Positions 7,072 through 14,321 of a stretch of 30,589 nucleotides of DNA are shown here, piece by piece (position 1 is the first letter of the stretch; each line of letters begins with the position of its first letter). The notes below the pieces were generated by a model that saw only the letters and a program-made list of their open reading frames with translations, had not been told where the DNA came from and ran no database searches. Both the position numbers and the translations under genes were made by a program. The stretch lies in contig CAJTSQ010000030.1 of the NCBI GenBank assembly GCA_910578735.1, forward strand, positions 1 through 30,589, in the 5' to 3' direction. This DNA is from an uncultured Oscillospiraceae bacterium (GTDB lineage: Bacteria; Bacillota; Clostridia; Oscillospirales; Oscillospiraceae).

Positions 7072-7644
7072 ATGATTTTATCGCCTATGCGGTATAAGGA
7101 CTATAGCTGGCCCCACAATCCCCGGGTGTACTCCATCGACTACCGGAGGACTATGGCGGTGCACAACAGCCCCTTCAGCGGCTACCAGCTGCAGGACCTG
7201 GGGGCGGCCCACCGGGTGATGGAGGGAGAGGGGGAGTTTGTGGGTCCGGGGGCCTACGACGAGTTCCAGCGGCTGGCCTGCGTGTTTTACAGCCGGGGGC
7301 CGGGGCTGCTGGTCCACCCCCTGTGGCAGCTGGCCAATACCTACTTTGTCTCCCTGCGGGTGGAGCAGGCCCCCCGGCCCAACTATGTGCGCTACTCCTT
7401 CGCCTTTTGGGAGGAGAACAGCCTGTATAACAGCCTGGCTACCCGAGTCCTGCCCGTCCTTCAGAGCGGCGGCGGGCAGGACCGGTCACCGGCCCGGCCC
7501 GCCTACCACCGGGTGGTGAAGGGGGACACCCTGTGGGCGCTGGCCCGCAGATATGGCCTGTCGCTGGCAGAGCTGGTGGCCCTCAACCCCCAGATCAAGA
7601 ATCCCAATCTGATCCGGGTGGGGGAGGAGGTGCGGGTGGGGTGA
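7072..7644 (+). CDS. LysM tail protein (XkdP-type)
   Basis: The 190-residue protein has an N-terminal beta domain (SPMRYKDYSWPHNPRVYSID up to about residue 130, with a core VHPLWQLANTYFVSLRVEQ). It ends in one LysM domain at about 144-190 (VKGDTLWALARRYGLSLAELVALNP...NLIRVGEEVRVG). LysM binds peptidoglycan or glycan chains. In XkdP-type proteins this subunit lies in the tail hub at the tip of the tube, where it helps hold the hub together. The start ATG 7072 follows GAGGAGGAGAGAGA. It overlaps the next gene by GTGA. It is in the same order as in PBSX (after the tape measure, before XkdQ). Confidence 0.85.
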   Translation: MILSPMRYKDYSWPHNPRVYSIDYRRTMAVHNSPFSGYQLQDLGAAHRVMEGEGEFVGPGAYDEFQRLACVFYSRGPGLLVHPLWQLANTYFVSLRVEQAPRPNYVRYSFAFWEENSLYNSLATRVLPVLQSGGGQDRSPARPAYHRVVKGDTLWALARRYGLSLAELVALNPQIKNPNLIRVGEEVRVG

Positions 7645-8591
7645 CAGCCTGTGTGACAGACGCCGCAGGGACGGCCTGGACCCTGCCCCCGCCCCTGGCC
7701 TGGCGGATGGAGTACACCGCCGGTGTGCCCTGCGACAGTTTTTGGATGCGCTGTCCCTGGGACGGGAACAACACCTCCCGGCCGGGGGACTGGGTGAGCT
7801 TTACCGCCGATCACGGGGGAGAACGGGTGTTTACCGGCCTGGTGGACGAGTGCGAGGTGACCGTCACCTCCGCCGGACGGGCGCTGGAGGTGTCCGGCCG
7901 GGGGATGGCCGCCCGGCTGCTGGATAACGAGGCCCTGGGACAGGACTATCAGTCCGCCACCCAGGCCGATATTTTGCGGGACCACGTCACCCCCTATGGG
8001 ATTATGGCGGCGCCGGGAGCCTCGCTGCCTCCGGTGTCCCGGTTTTCGGTGGCCGCCGGGAGCAGCGAGTGGTCGGTGGTCTACGACTTCGCCCGGTACT
8101 ACGGCGGGGTGGCCCCCCGATTCGACCGGCAGGGGCGGCTGGTGCTGTCCGGCTGGAAGGACAGTCGGGAGCGGGTGGTGGACGACCGCTCCAAGCTCCT
8201 GGCCCTGACCCGCCGGGACCGGCGCTATGGGACCCTGTCTCAGGTGCTGGTCCGAGACCGCTGGAGCGGCCGGGTGGAGACGGTGGACAACGCCGCATTT
8301 CAGGCTGCCGGCGGACGGGCCCGGCGGGTGATAACCATGCCCACCCGGAGCAGCTACAAGGCCATGCGCTACTCGGGAAAGTTTCAGCTGGACAAGTCAG
8401 CCAGTGAGCTGTATCGGGTGGAGGTGACCTTGGGGGAGGCCTTCTGCGCCTGGCCCGGAGACCTGGTGACCATTCAGCGCTCCGGCTGGGACTGGAACGG
8501 CCGCTACCGGGCGGTTCAGGTGACGGCGGGTATGGACGCCGGCGGCTATTGGAGCCGGCTGGAGCTGGCCGCCCCTGATTTTACCGTTTAA
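7641..8591 (+). CDS. Tail hub protein (XkdQ / gpD-type)
   Basis: The 316-residue protein starts with GTG in a GTGA overlap with the LysM gene. It matches late-control gpD/XkdQ hub proteins, which adapt the six-fold tube to the three-fold spike. Near the N-terminus are a strand-rich first domain (CDSFWMRCPWDGNN, then RPGDWVSFTADHGGERVFTG) and a helical/beta domain with ALEVSGRGMAARLLDNEA, the well-conserved GR.....L.D-type motif. The C-terminus has PGDLVTIQRSGWDWNGRYRA. Length is close to the family. It belongs to the baseplate group with the spike, wedge and J genes downstream. Confidence 0.85.
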   Translation: MTACVTDAAGTAWTLPPPLAWRMEYTAGVPCDSFWMRCPWDGNNTSRPGDWVSFTADHGGERVFTGLVDECEVTVTSAGRALEVSGRGMAARLLDNEALGQDYQSATQADILRDHVTPYGIMAAPGASLPPVSRFSVAAGSSEWSVVYDFARYYGGVAPRFDRQGRLVLSGWKDSRERVVDDRSKLLALTRRDRRYGTLSQVLVRDRWSGRVETVDNAAFQAAGGRARRVITMPTRSSYKAMRYSGKFQLDKSASELYRVEVTLGEAFCAWPGDLVTIQRSGWDWNGRYRAVQVTAGMDAGGYWSRLELAAPDFTV

Positions 8592-8615
8592 ATAAGAGAG
8601 ATGAGGTGCAAGAGC

Positions 8616-9014
8616 ATGTGGACATCAGAGCGGAACCGGAATTTGCCGGTGCGGGAGCCGGCGGCGGAGCTGGGCACGGTCACCTTGGGCGGGGACCCCG
8701 CGGGGGTCAGCCTGGGGGGAGAGCGGCGGTGGCTCACCGTGTACGGCCCGGGGGGCTACAGCTGGCGGCCCACATCGGGGGATAAGGTGCTGGTGCTCAA
8801 GGCGGGGGCGGAGGGGGAGTCCCCTTGTCTGCTGGGCACTGTTCAGGAGGGGGACGAGGAGGACCCGCTGAAGCCGGGTGAGGTCCGGCTGAGGGGCGGG
8901 GAGTGCTCCATCCGCCTGGGCCAGAAGCGGCTGGAGCTGGCCGGGGAGCTGTGTCTCAACGGACAGACGCTGTATGATGTGGTCCGGGAGATTGTGATTG
9001 ACCTGCTGTCGTAA
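8616..9014 (+). CDS. Baseplate spike, V/gp45-type (XkdR position)
   Basis: This 132-residue protein looks like a baseplate assembly protein V/central spike. It has an OB-fold-like first part (PAAELGTVTLGG, WLTVYGPGGYSWRPTSGDKVLVLK, SPCLLGTVQEGDEEDPLKPGE), then a short beta-repeat part (EVRLRGGECSIRLGQKRLEL AGELCLNG), and a closing helix (LYDVVREIVIDLLS). The spike caps the tube and pierces the target envelope. The start ATG 8616 is favoured because GAGGTG (8603-8608) is 7 bases ahead. An in-frame ATG at 8601 has no room for a ribosome site. No metal-binding apex (HxH) is visible. Confidence 0.72.
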   Translation: MWTSERNRNLPVREPAAELGTVTLGGDPAGVSLGGERRWLTVYGPGGYSWRPTSGDKVLVLKAGAEGESPCLLGTVQEGDEEDPLKPGEVRLRGGECSIRLGQKRLELAGELCLNGQTLYDVVREIVIDLLS

Positions 9015-9028
9015 AGGGGGAGAGGACC

Positions 9029-9373
9029 ATGGAGTGGAAGCTGATGGAGGGGGACTATGTCCCCGACGGACAGGGCAGGCTCACTGCCCTGTCCGGAGCT
9101 GAGGAAGTGCTGGCCCGGGTGCTGTACCGACTCACCGCCCGGCGGGGGGCGCTGCCCTTCCTGCCGGAGCTGGGCAGCCGGCTGTATCAGTTGGGCCGGG
9201 AGAGGCCCTCCGCCCGGCAGGCCCTGGCCGTCCAGTATGTGGCGGAGGCCCTGCGGGAGGAACCGGACCTGTCAGTGCGGGCCGTGGAGCTGGACCAGGA
9301 CGGGGCTGTGGGGCAGCTGACCGTCTGGCTGGAGTGGCAGGGGGAGGAGTTCACTGTCCGGACGGCGGTATAG
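9029..9373 (+). CDS. Baseplate wedge protein W (gp25/DUF2634, XkdS-type)
   Basis: The 114-residue protein is the small gp25/W-type wedge subunit. It has an N-terminal strand (VPDGQGRLTALSGAEEVLARV), the ARRGALPFLPELGSRLYQL motif that corresponds to the family's R-G-x-x-P-x-x-x-x-x-G-S core, a helix RQALAVQYVAEALREE, and a final sheet (GQLTVWLEWQGEEFTVRTAV). It acts with J and the DUF2313 protein in each baseplate wedge. The start ATG 9029 follows GGGGGAGAGGACC. It is followed by baseplate J 10 bases later. The core motif and place in the operon make the call secure. Confidence 0.85.
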   Translation: MEWKLMEGDYVPDGQGRLTALSGAEEVLARVLYRLTARRGALPFLPELGSRLYQLGRERPSARQALAVQYVAEALREEPDLSVRAVELDQDGAVGQLTVWLEWQGEEFTVRTAV

Positions 9374-9383
9374 GGAGGAACAT

Positions 9384-10439
9384 ATGAAGACGGTTGATGA
9401 AATTTATCAGGAGATGCGCTCCTGCTTTGGGGAGCGGACGGGACTGGAGCCCCGGGAGGGGTGCGACTTGACTGCCCGGCTGTACGCGGTGGCGGCTCAG
9501 GTCTATGCCCTGTATATCCAGGCGGACTGGGTGGTCCGCCAGGCCTTCCCCCAGACGGCGGAGGGGGAGCATCTGGACCGCCACGCCCGGCTGCGGGGGC
9601 TAGAGCGCAAGCGGGCGGTGGCCGCCGAGGGGACGGTCAAGTTCCTGGCGGGGGAGGAGGCCGCCGTCTCCCGTGATATCCCCCAAGGGACGGTGTGCAT
9701 GACCGCGGGGCTGGTGCGCTTTGAGACCACCCGGCCGGCGGTGCTGGAGGCGGGCGAAATGGAGGCGGAGGTTCCGGTGCGGGCCCTGGAGGCAGGGGAG
9801 GCGGGCAATGTGGCTGCCGGGGCGATCCTGTCTATGGCGGTGGCCCCCGTCGGGATATACGCCTGCACCAACCCCGGCCCCTGCTCCGGCGGGGTGGACG
9901 GGGAGGCGGACCAGGCCCTGCGGGAGCGGGTGCTGGAGACCTTTAAGCGCCTGCCCAACGGGGCCAACGCAGCCTTCTACCAGCAGGGGGCCCTGTCCTT
10001 TGAGGAGGTGGCGGCCGCTGCGGTTATCTCCCGGCCCCGGGGAGTGGGCTCGGTGGATGTGGTGCCCGCCACCGTGGCCGGCGTGCCCGACCAGGAGCTG
10101 CTGGACCGGATGCAGGCCTATTTTGAGCAGCGGCGGGAGATCGCCGTGGACCTGAAGGTCCGCCCGCCGGAGACGGCGGCGGTGGATATCACCGTTCAGG
10201 TGGCGGCCTGCGAGGGCCGGGATGGAGAACAGGTGCGGGCCGGGGTGGAGGAGGCGCTGCGGCGGTGGTTTACCGGAAGGCTGCTGGGGCAGGATATTTT
10301 GCTGGCCCGGCTGGGGGAGCTGGTCTACCACTGCGACGGAGTGGCCAACTATGCCATCACCGCTCCCGCCGCCGATTTGAAGATGGCGGAGGACAGGCTG
10401 CCCGTGCTGGGTACGCTGCAGGTGGAGGGGATGGCATGA
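9384..10439 (+). CDS. Baseplate J protein (XkdT-type)
   Basis: The 351-residue protein is a baseplate J family subunit, forming the wedge bodies that ring the hub. It has an N-terminal helical region with the conserved ADWVVRQAFPQTAEGEHLDR followed by HARLRGLERKRAVAAEGTV, the beta domain (EAAVSRDIPQGTVCM, EVPVRALEAGEAGNVAAG), then the middle signature VDGEADQALRERVLETFKR. The C-terminal part is VDITVQVAAC, then a helix and a TGRLLGQDILLARLGEL region. The start ATG 9384 has GGGAGGAACAT. It overlaps the following gene by ATGA. Length is normal for XkdT. Confidence 0.92.
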   Translation: MKTVDEIYQEMRSCFGERTGLEPREGCDLTARLYAVAAQVYALYIQADWVVRQAFPQTAEGEHLDRHARLRGLERKRAVAAEGTVKFLAGEEAAVSRDIPQGTVCMTAGLVRFETTRPAVLEAGEMEAEVPVRALEAGEAGNVAAGAILSMAVAPVGIYACTNPGPCSGGVDGEADQALRERVLETFKRLPNGANAAFYQQGALSFEEVAAAAVISRPRGVGSVDVVPATVAGVPDQELLDRMQAYFEQRREIAVDLKVRPPETAAVDITVQVAACEGRDGEQVRAGVEEALRRWFTGRLLGQDILLARLGELVYHCDGVANYAITAPAADLKMAEDRLPVLGTLQVEGMA

Positions 10440-11005
10440 AGCACGCCGACTGCCTGCGGGATCTGCTGCGGCCCTTGGGGGTGTACGACCTGTCCGCCCC
10501 CTTTAACGGCGGGGAGTTGGACGTTCAGGGTGCGGCCCTGGACGGGGTTCTGGCCCGGCTGGAGGAGGTACAGCGGGAGAGCAGCCTGACAACGGCGGAG
10601 AACTGGGGGCTGGAGAACCTGGCCGGGCTCTTTGCCCGCCGCCCTGTGGCCTCCGACCCCCGGAAGCTGGCCTTGGCCCTGGCCGCCCTGCTGCGTATCG
10701 GCGGGGACAGCTTTACCCTGGAGGCCATCAACGACACCATCTCCGGCTGCGGTGTCTCCGCTGTGGTGAAGGAGCTGGGGACCGGGAGTGTGTCGGTCTC
10801 CTTCCCGGGGACGGCGGGGGTGCCGGAGGGCTTTGAGGAGATGAAGAAGATCATAGAGGACATCCTCCCCGCCCATGTGGGGGTGGAGTATGACTTCTGG
10901 TATCTCACCTGGCTGGAGCTGGAGGCGAATTTTCCCACCTGGAAGTCCATCGAGGATATGGACCTGTCCTGGTCGGAATTGGAGACCTGCTGTGAATATC
11001 TATAA
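10436..11005 (+). CDS. Baseplate wedge/tail protein XkdU (DUF2313)
   Basis: The 189-residue protein follows J directly, overlapping it by ATGA, as XkdU/YmfQ (DUF2313) does in PBSX-type phages. The N-terminal part (DCLRDLLRPLGVYDL, then GALDG-like helices to residue 55), a middle strand-helix region with DSFTLEAINDTISGCGVS, and VSFPGTAGVPEGFEEMKKII fit the family. The C-terminus carries a run of W-x-x-L/I-E units (WLELEANFPTWKSIEDMDLS and WSELE), the repeated W-x-x-x-E pattern seen in this group. It normally links the baseplate to fibres, but no fibre gene follows: a hairpin begins 11 bases after the stop. Confidence 0.82.
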   Translation: MKHADCLRDLLRPLGVYDLSAPFNGGELDVQGAALDGVLARLEEVQRESSLTTAENWGLENLAGLFARRPVASDPRKLALALAALLRIGGDSFTLEAINDTISGCGVSAVVKELGTGSVSVSFPGTAGVPEGFEEMKKIIEDILPAHVGVEYDFWYLTWLELEANFPTWKSIEDMDLSWSELETCCEYL

Positions 11006-11015
11006 GGGACGAAAA

Positions 11016-11042
11016 GGCCCCGCTGCACAATGCAGCGGGGCC
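11016..11042. terminator. Hairpin between phage operon and acyltransferase gene
   Basis: GGCCCCGCTGCA (11016-11027) and TGCAGCGGGGCC (11031-11042) pair perfectly over 12 bp with a CAA loop. On the minus strand the stem is followed by TTTTC, so it terminates the acyltransferase transcript. On the plus strand there is no U-tract, but the strong stem probably also stops the phage operon. The pair of genes is convergent, which fits a shared terminator. Confidence 0.8.
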
Positions 11043-11061
11043 TGGATGCGTTTGGCGGGGG

Positions 11062-13173
11062 TCAGCGATCGGAGGGCCGGCACAGGCTGTCCGCTCCCCG
11101 ACGGAGCAGGGCGGCGACGCCCTGGGAAAGGTAATAGGTGAGGATGGACAGCACAAAGTTGCACGCCAAAAACAGGGCGGCGGTGCGCCAGTAGGGCCGG
11201 ACCGGGATCACCGGGCCAAAGATATGGAGGAAAAAGCACTGGTTGAGGTAGAAGCCGTAGCTGATCTGGCCCAGGAAGGCGGACAGCGGATTGTCCAGCA
11301 GGCGGGACAGCCCGCTGTGTCCCAGAAGGACGCTGAACAGCAGCAGGATCAGCAGGGCCAGGGCCAGAAAATCCCGCTCGTCACGACTGCAGCACCAGCA
11401 CAGAAGAAGGATAGCGGCCAGCAGGGTCAATTCAAACAGGGTGGAGAGCAGGGGGAGGCGGCCCTGGAAAAAGGGTCTGCACCGCTGGACCAGCAGGGAG
11501 AGAATGCAGCCTAGCCCCAGCTCGGCCATCAGCCGCCACAGGCCGGGGTACAGGATGTGGTCGATGGAGCCGGTGTTCCGATAGAACCAGGACAGGATCA
11601 GCAGGGCGCCGAAGGCTGCGGCAGGGGCGAAGTGGTCCTTCAGCAGCAGGGCCAGCCAATAGAGCAGGACGCAGGCCAAAAACAGGGCGCTGGGGTACCA
11701 GAGCAGGTAGACCAGCGGGGTGGAGCCGACAGACTGGAGCATAAAAAAGTCGAAGAACCCATCGGTGAGGCAGTCCCGGAGGGTGCAGGTGCGGAGAATA
11801 AAGATGCGCAGGAACAGGAAGACGGCCAGGGTGAGGATATAGTGGGGATAGAGGCGGAGAAAGCGCCTCCGGGCAAAGGAACCCACCGCAGGCAGCGGTG
11901 CTCCGCCCTCCTTCTGGGCCTTTTGGATGGTGTGCATAAGGAAGAAGCCGCTGACCAGGGTGAAAAACTCCACGCCCAGATAGCCGCGGATGAAGGCGGT
12001 GGGGGCCGGCCCGAAGGCCCCTTTGGAGCGGAAGTGATACAGGGCGATGACAACGGCGAAGAGGAAGCGGTAGGCTTCCACCGCCCGGGTGGTCCGCGCC
12101 GGGGCGGCGGCTTCCGGCTGGGGCTGAGGACGGCGGGCGGTCCACAGGGCCTGGAGCCGCGCGGTCCCCCAGCGGCAGAGCCAGGTGGTGGCGGCGGACA
12201 GAATCAGGTTGCCCGCCAGAAACAGTCCGGCCACCGGCCAGAAGGTTTCCGCCTGGAGCAGGCGGCCGAACAGATGGATAAAAAAGCACTGGTTCAGGTA
12301 GTAGCCGTAGCTGACCTGCCCCAGGAAGGCGGAGGCCGGGTTGTTCAGCAGATGGCTGAGGCGGCTGTTGCCCAGGAAGACGCTGAGGACAAGAAGGAAG
12401 AGCAGGGCCAGGACAATAAAGTTATTATGGTCCCGGCCGCCCCGCCACATGAGGAGGAGTATGCCCGCCAAGAGCAGCAGCTCCCACAGGGAGGACATCA
12501 GGGAAAAGCGGCCCTGGAGGGCGGGCTTCCAGCGCTGGACCAGCTGATGGATGACGCAGCCCAGCCCCAGTCCGGCGGCCAGCCGCCATATCCCGGGGAA
12601 CAGGATGTGGTCGATGGTACCGGTGTTCCGGCAGAACCAGGACAGGATGAACAGGGCGCCAAAGGCCGCGGCGGGCACAAAGTGGTCCTTCAGCAGCAGG
12701 GCCAGCCAGTAGAGCAGGACAGATGCCAAAAACAGGGAGCTGACATACCAGAACAGGAAAATCACCGTGGTAGAACCCAGGGCCTGGAGCATGAAGAAGT
12801 CGAAAAAGCCGTCCAGCAGGCACTCCTTCACGGTCAGGGTATGGAGGATGAAGACACGCAGGGCAAGGAAGGGGACCAGGGTGAGGATGTAGTGGGGGTA
12901 CAGCCGGAGAAAACGCCGGAGGGTAAACTCCCCCGCCAGAGACAGGGCGGAGGCCCCCTCCCGCCGGCGGTCTGCGGCGCGCTGGATGGAGGGCATCAAA
13001 AAATAGCCGCTGACCAGGGCGTAAAAGTCCACGCTGGGAAAGGCCCCGCTGAAGGCGGTGGGGGCGCTGAAGCCCGCTAAAGTCTGAAAGTGGTACAGGC
13101 AGACGATAACGGCAAAGAGAAAGCGGTAGCTGCCAATGGCGCTCTCCCGCCGGGAAACGGCCAGTTTTGTCAC
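11062..13173 (-). CDS. Tandem-duplicated membrane acyltransferase fusion
   Basis: This 703-residue protein consists of two full acyltransferase-3 (OafA/NodX-type) domains joined head to tail, about residues 12-345 and 365-695. Each copy begins with YRFLFAV..xLYHF, whose His is the usual catalytic residue. Each repeats RRFLRLYPHYILTL, DGFFDFFMLQ, YWLALLLKDHF, ILSWF.RNTG.IDHIL and AFLGQ.SYG.YLNQCFF. The linker (WTARRPQPQPEAAAPARTT) is hydrophilic. Domains of this family span the membrane about ten times and O-acylate exported sugars, so this chain would span it about twenty times. Bases repeat at DNA level with an offset near 1050. The start is GTG 13173, with AAGGAG 10 bases ahead. It lies 62 bases after hicB, on the same strand. 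Confidence 0.88.
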   Translation of the reverse strand: MTKLAVSRRESAIGSYRFLFAVIVCLYHFQTLAGFSAPTAFSGAFPSVDFYALVSGYFLMPSIQRAADRRREGASALSLAGEFTLRRFLRLYPHYILTLVPFLALRVFILHTLTVKECLLDGFFDFFMLQALGSTTVIFLFWYVSSLFLASVLLYWLALLLKDHFVPAAAFGALFILSWFCRNTGTIDHILFPGIWRLAAGLGLGCVIHQLVQRWKPALQGRFSLMSSLWELLLLAGILLLMWRGGRDHNNFIVLALLFLLVLSVFLGNSRLSHLLNNPASAFLGQVSYGYYLNQCFFIHLFGRLLQAETFWPVAGLFLAGNLILSAATTWLCRWGTARLQALWTARRPQPQPEAAAPARTTRAVEAYRFLFAVVIALYHFRSKGAFGPAPTAFIRGYLGVEFFTLVSGFFLMHTIQKAQKEGGAPLPAVGSFARRRFLRLYPHYILTLAVFLFLRIFILRTCTLRDCLTDGFFDFFMLQSVGSTPLVYLLWYPSALFLACVLLYWLALLLKDHFAPAAAFGALLILSWFYRNTGSIDHILYPGLWRLMAELGLGCILSLLVQRCRPFFQGRLPLLSTLFELTLLAAILLLCWCCSRDERDFLALALLILLLFSVLLGHSGLSRLLDNPLSAFLGQISYGFYLNQCFFLHIFGPVIPVRPYWRTAALFLACNFVLSILTYYLSQGVAALLRRGADSLCRPSDR

Positions 13174-13235
13174 AATGAACGCGCTCCTTATTTGGAAAAA
13201 TTATCTCTGGTTCTGCGCCTCTGCCAGGCGCACGC

Positions 13236-13613
13236 CTATATGTCCAGTTTAGCCTTCAACGCCTCCTGGAGAACGCCGGAGAAATTGAGATGGGCCGCTT
13301 CCGCTGCGTCGTTAAGCCAGGCGGGCAGAGAGAGAGTCTTTTTTACCGCCCGGTTGTTTTTGCGGGCGTACTCCGCCGGATTAAAGGGTATCACAACCAC
13401 AAAGTCATCCTCTGTCAGAGACAGAGCGGAGGGAGCGGAGGCCTGGGGGTACTCGCTTAAGCCCTCCAGCATCAGTCCGATGGCATCCTTTGCCATCTCC
13501 ACCGCCTCGTCCATGGTGTCGCCCTGGGTGGAGCAGCCCTCGATGTCCGGGACAAAGACCGAGTATCCCACCTCCTCGGGGTGGAACACGGCAGGATAAT
13601 AGGTGTTCTTCAT
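13236..13613 (-). CDS. HicB-family antitoxin
   Basis: The 125-residue protein is a HicB antitoxin. The N-terminal domain is the RNase-H-like HicB fold (YYPAVFHPEEVGYSVFVPDI followed by EGCSTQGDTMDEAVEMAKDAI, the diagnostic P-D-hydrophobic-x-G-C-x-T-x-G-x-T motif). The C-terminal part (LPAWLNDAAEAAHLNFSGVL and QEALK) is a small DNA-binding arm of ribbon-helix-helix or HTH type. It binds HicA toxin and represses the operon. The start ATG 13613 has AAAGGAGGCATACC directly upstream. It lies 19 bases after the full-length end of the hicA frame. The toxin gene ahead of it is interrupted by an amber codon. Confidence 0.9.
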   Translation of the reverse strand: MKNTYYPAVFHPEEVGYSVFVPDIEGCSTQGDTMDEAVEMAKDAIGLMLEGLSEYPQASAPSALSLTEDDFVVVIPFNPAEYARKNNRAVKKTLSLPAWLNDAAEAAHLNFSGVLQEALKAKLDI

Positions 13614-13632
13614 GGTATGCCTCCTTTTGGGT

Positions 13633-13842
13633 CTACCCTTGTTTCAGGCCTGCATCTTTCAATATTCTTTGCTACAAACCCTTTTTTAAATCCTCTGCAT
13701 GGAAGGGAACGATAACCGTTTTTTCGGTCTGCTCATTCCGGAATGTTCGGTGGGAGCCGTTGGAGCTGACACACACAAAGCCGCTGGCCTGGAGAAGCTG
13801 GATCATTTCTCTTGGCGCCATTGGAATGGTGCGTCCCCCCAT
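13633..13842 (-). pseudogene. hicA toxin interrupted by an in-frame TAG
   Basis: Translating the minus strand from ATG 13842 (M-G-G-R-T-I-P-M-A-P-R-E-M-I-Q-L-L) or ATG 13821 gives a HicA protein: REMIQLLQASGFVCVSSNGS, then HRTFRNEQTEKTVIVPFHAE and DLKKGL. A TAG follows at 13674-13672, then QRILKDAGLKQG and a true stop at 13635-13633. The key HicA His (GSHRTF) and core strands are present, but the last helix (RILKDAGL) lies beyond the stop. The gene is therefore most likely an amber-truncated, possibly inactive toxin of 49 or 56 residues. A sequencing error at this one base would also explain it. It ends just before the hicB ribosome site. Confidence 0.8.
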
Positions 13843-13852
13843 TTCTCACACC

Positions 13853-13881
13853 AGTATATACGTATTTTACGTGTTTGTCAA
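13853..13881 (-). promoter_or_regulatory. hicAB promoter with palindrome in the spacer
   Basis: On the minus strand, TTGACA (13881-13876) and TATACT (13858-13853) are separated by exactly 17 bases, close to the sigma-A consensus. Between them lies ACGTA-AAA-TACGT (13872-13860), a perfect inverted repeat occupying the spacer. This is the expected place for HicB autorepression. The promoter is 11 bases upstream of the ATG at 13842. Confidence 0.8.
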
Positions 13882-13891
13882 TGGGAAACTG

Positions 13892-13929
13892 ACCGCCCCG
13901 GTGCTTAAACAAGCACCGGGGCGGTTTTT
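13892..13929 (+). terminator. Strong hairpin with T-tract
   Basis: ACCGCCCCGGTGCTT (13892-13906) pairs over 15 bp with AAGCACCGGGGCGGT (13911-13925), loop AAAC, followed on the plus strand by TTTTTG. It lies just downstream of the minus-strand gene ending at 13933 and upstream of the hic promoter. On the minus strand the tail is CAGTTTCCC, a weak U-tract. It may insulate the two units. No plus-strand gene precedes it. Confidence 0.7.
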
Positions 13930-13932
13930 GTC

Positions 13933-14307
13933 TCAGTCTGGGTAATTGTGCTTATGATACATACACTTTGTAAATCTCTCAGCGCTTGCGATCATGGTTT
14001 CCCGCTCTGGGCCGAGCAGTATCTCCCGCACTATTCCAAAATGAAACCCACGGTTTTCATAAAGGGAAACGAAACTCAATACGGCCGAGATTATGTTTCC
14101 CCGATTGAGCCGGGAGATATCGGTTTGTTCAAGCCAGTCCCGATAAATGGCCTGGTCCATGGGACGGCCATCTGCCCAAAGAGTCGGGTCAATGCCACTC
14201 AGAAGATCAGACAAGATTAATTCCCCACTGGACAGATCTCCTGGATCAATTTCCTGGCATTGGTGGAGCAGATAATAGAGCATGAGAAAGGATTCCATCG
14301 GTTTCAA
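13933..14307 (-). CDS. Unknown 124-residue protein, coupled to acyl-CoA synthetase
   Basis: I do not recognise this family. The protein is soluble and mostly helical (ESFLMLYYLLHQCQEIDPGD, SSGELILSDLLSGIDPTLWA, RPMDQAIYRDWLEQTDISRL) and ends in a His/Tyr-rich stretch (CMYHKHNYPD). The start is TTG 14307: its ribosome site AAGGAGGGG (14323-14315) overlaps the last codons of the upstream synthetase and is 7 bases away, whereas ATG 14298 would be 16 away. The overlap of ribosome site and stop codon suggests translational coupling with the synthetase. Base composition is less GC-rich than the neighbour, which may point to later acquisition. Its function is not known. Confidence 0.65.
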   Translation of the reverse strand: MKPMESFLMLYYLLHQCQEIDPGDLSSGELILSDLLSGIDPTLWADGRPMDQAIYRDWLEQTDISRLNRGNIISAVLSFVSLYENRGFHFGIVREILLGPERETMIASAERFTKCMYHKHNYPD

Positions 14308-14321
14308 GCGAAGGCCCCTCC

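Noticed and set aside
11557..13080. 507-codon open frame on the plus strand opposite the acyltransferase
   Set aside because: It is rich in E, Q and G, has no ribosome site, and mirrors the doubled acyltransferase; GC-rich codons leave the opposite strand open.
13201..13232. Hairpin between hicB and the acyltransferase as a terminator
   Set aside because: The 7-bp stem (TGCGCCT/AGGCGCA) has no U-tract; read-through is likely.
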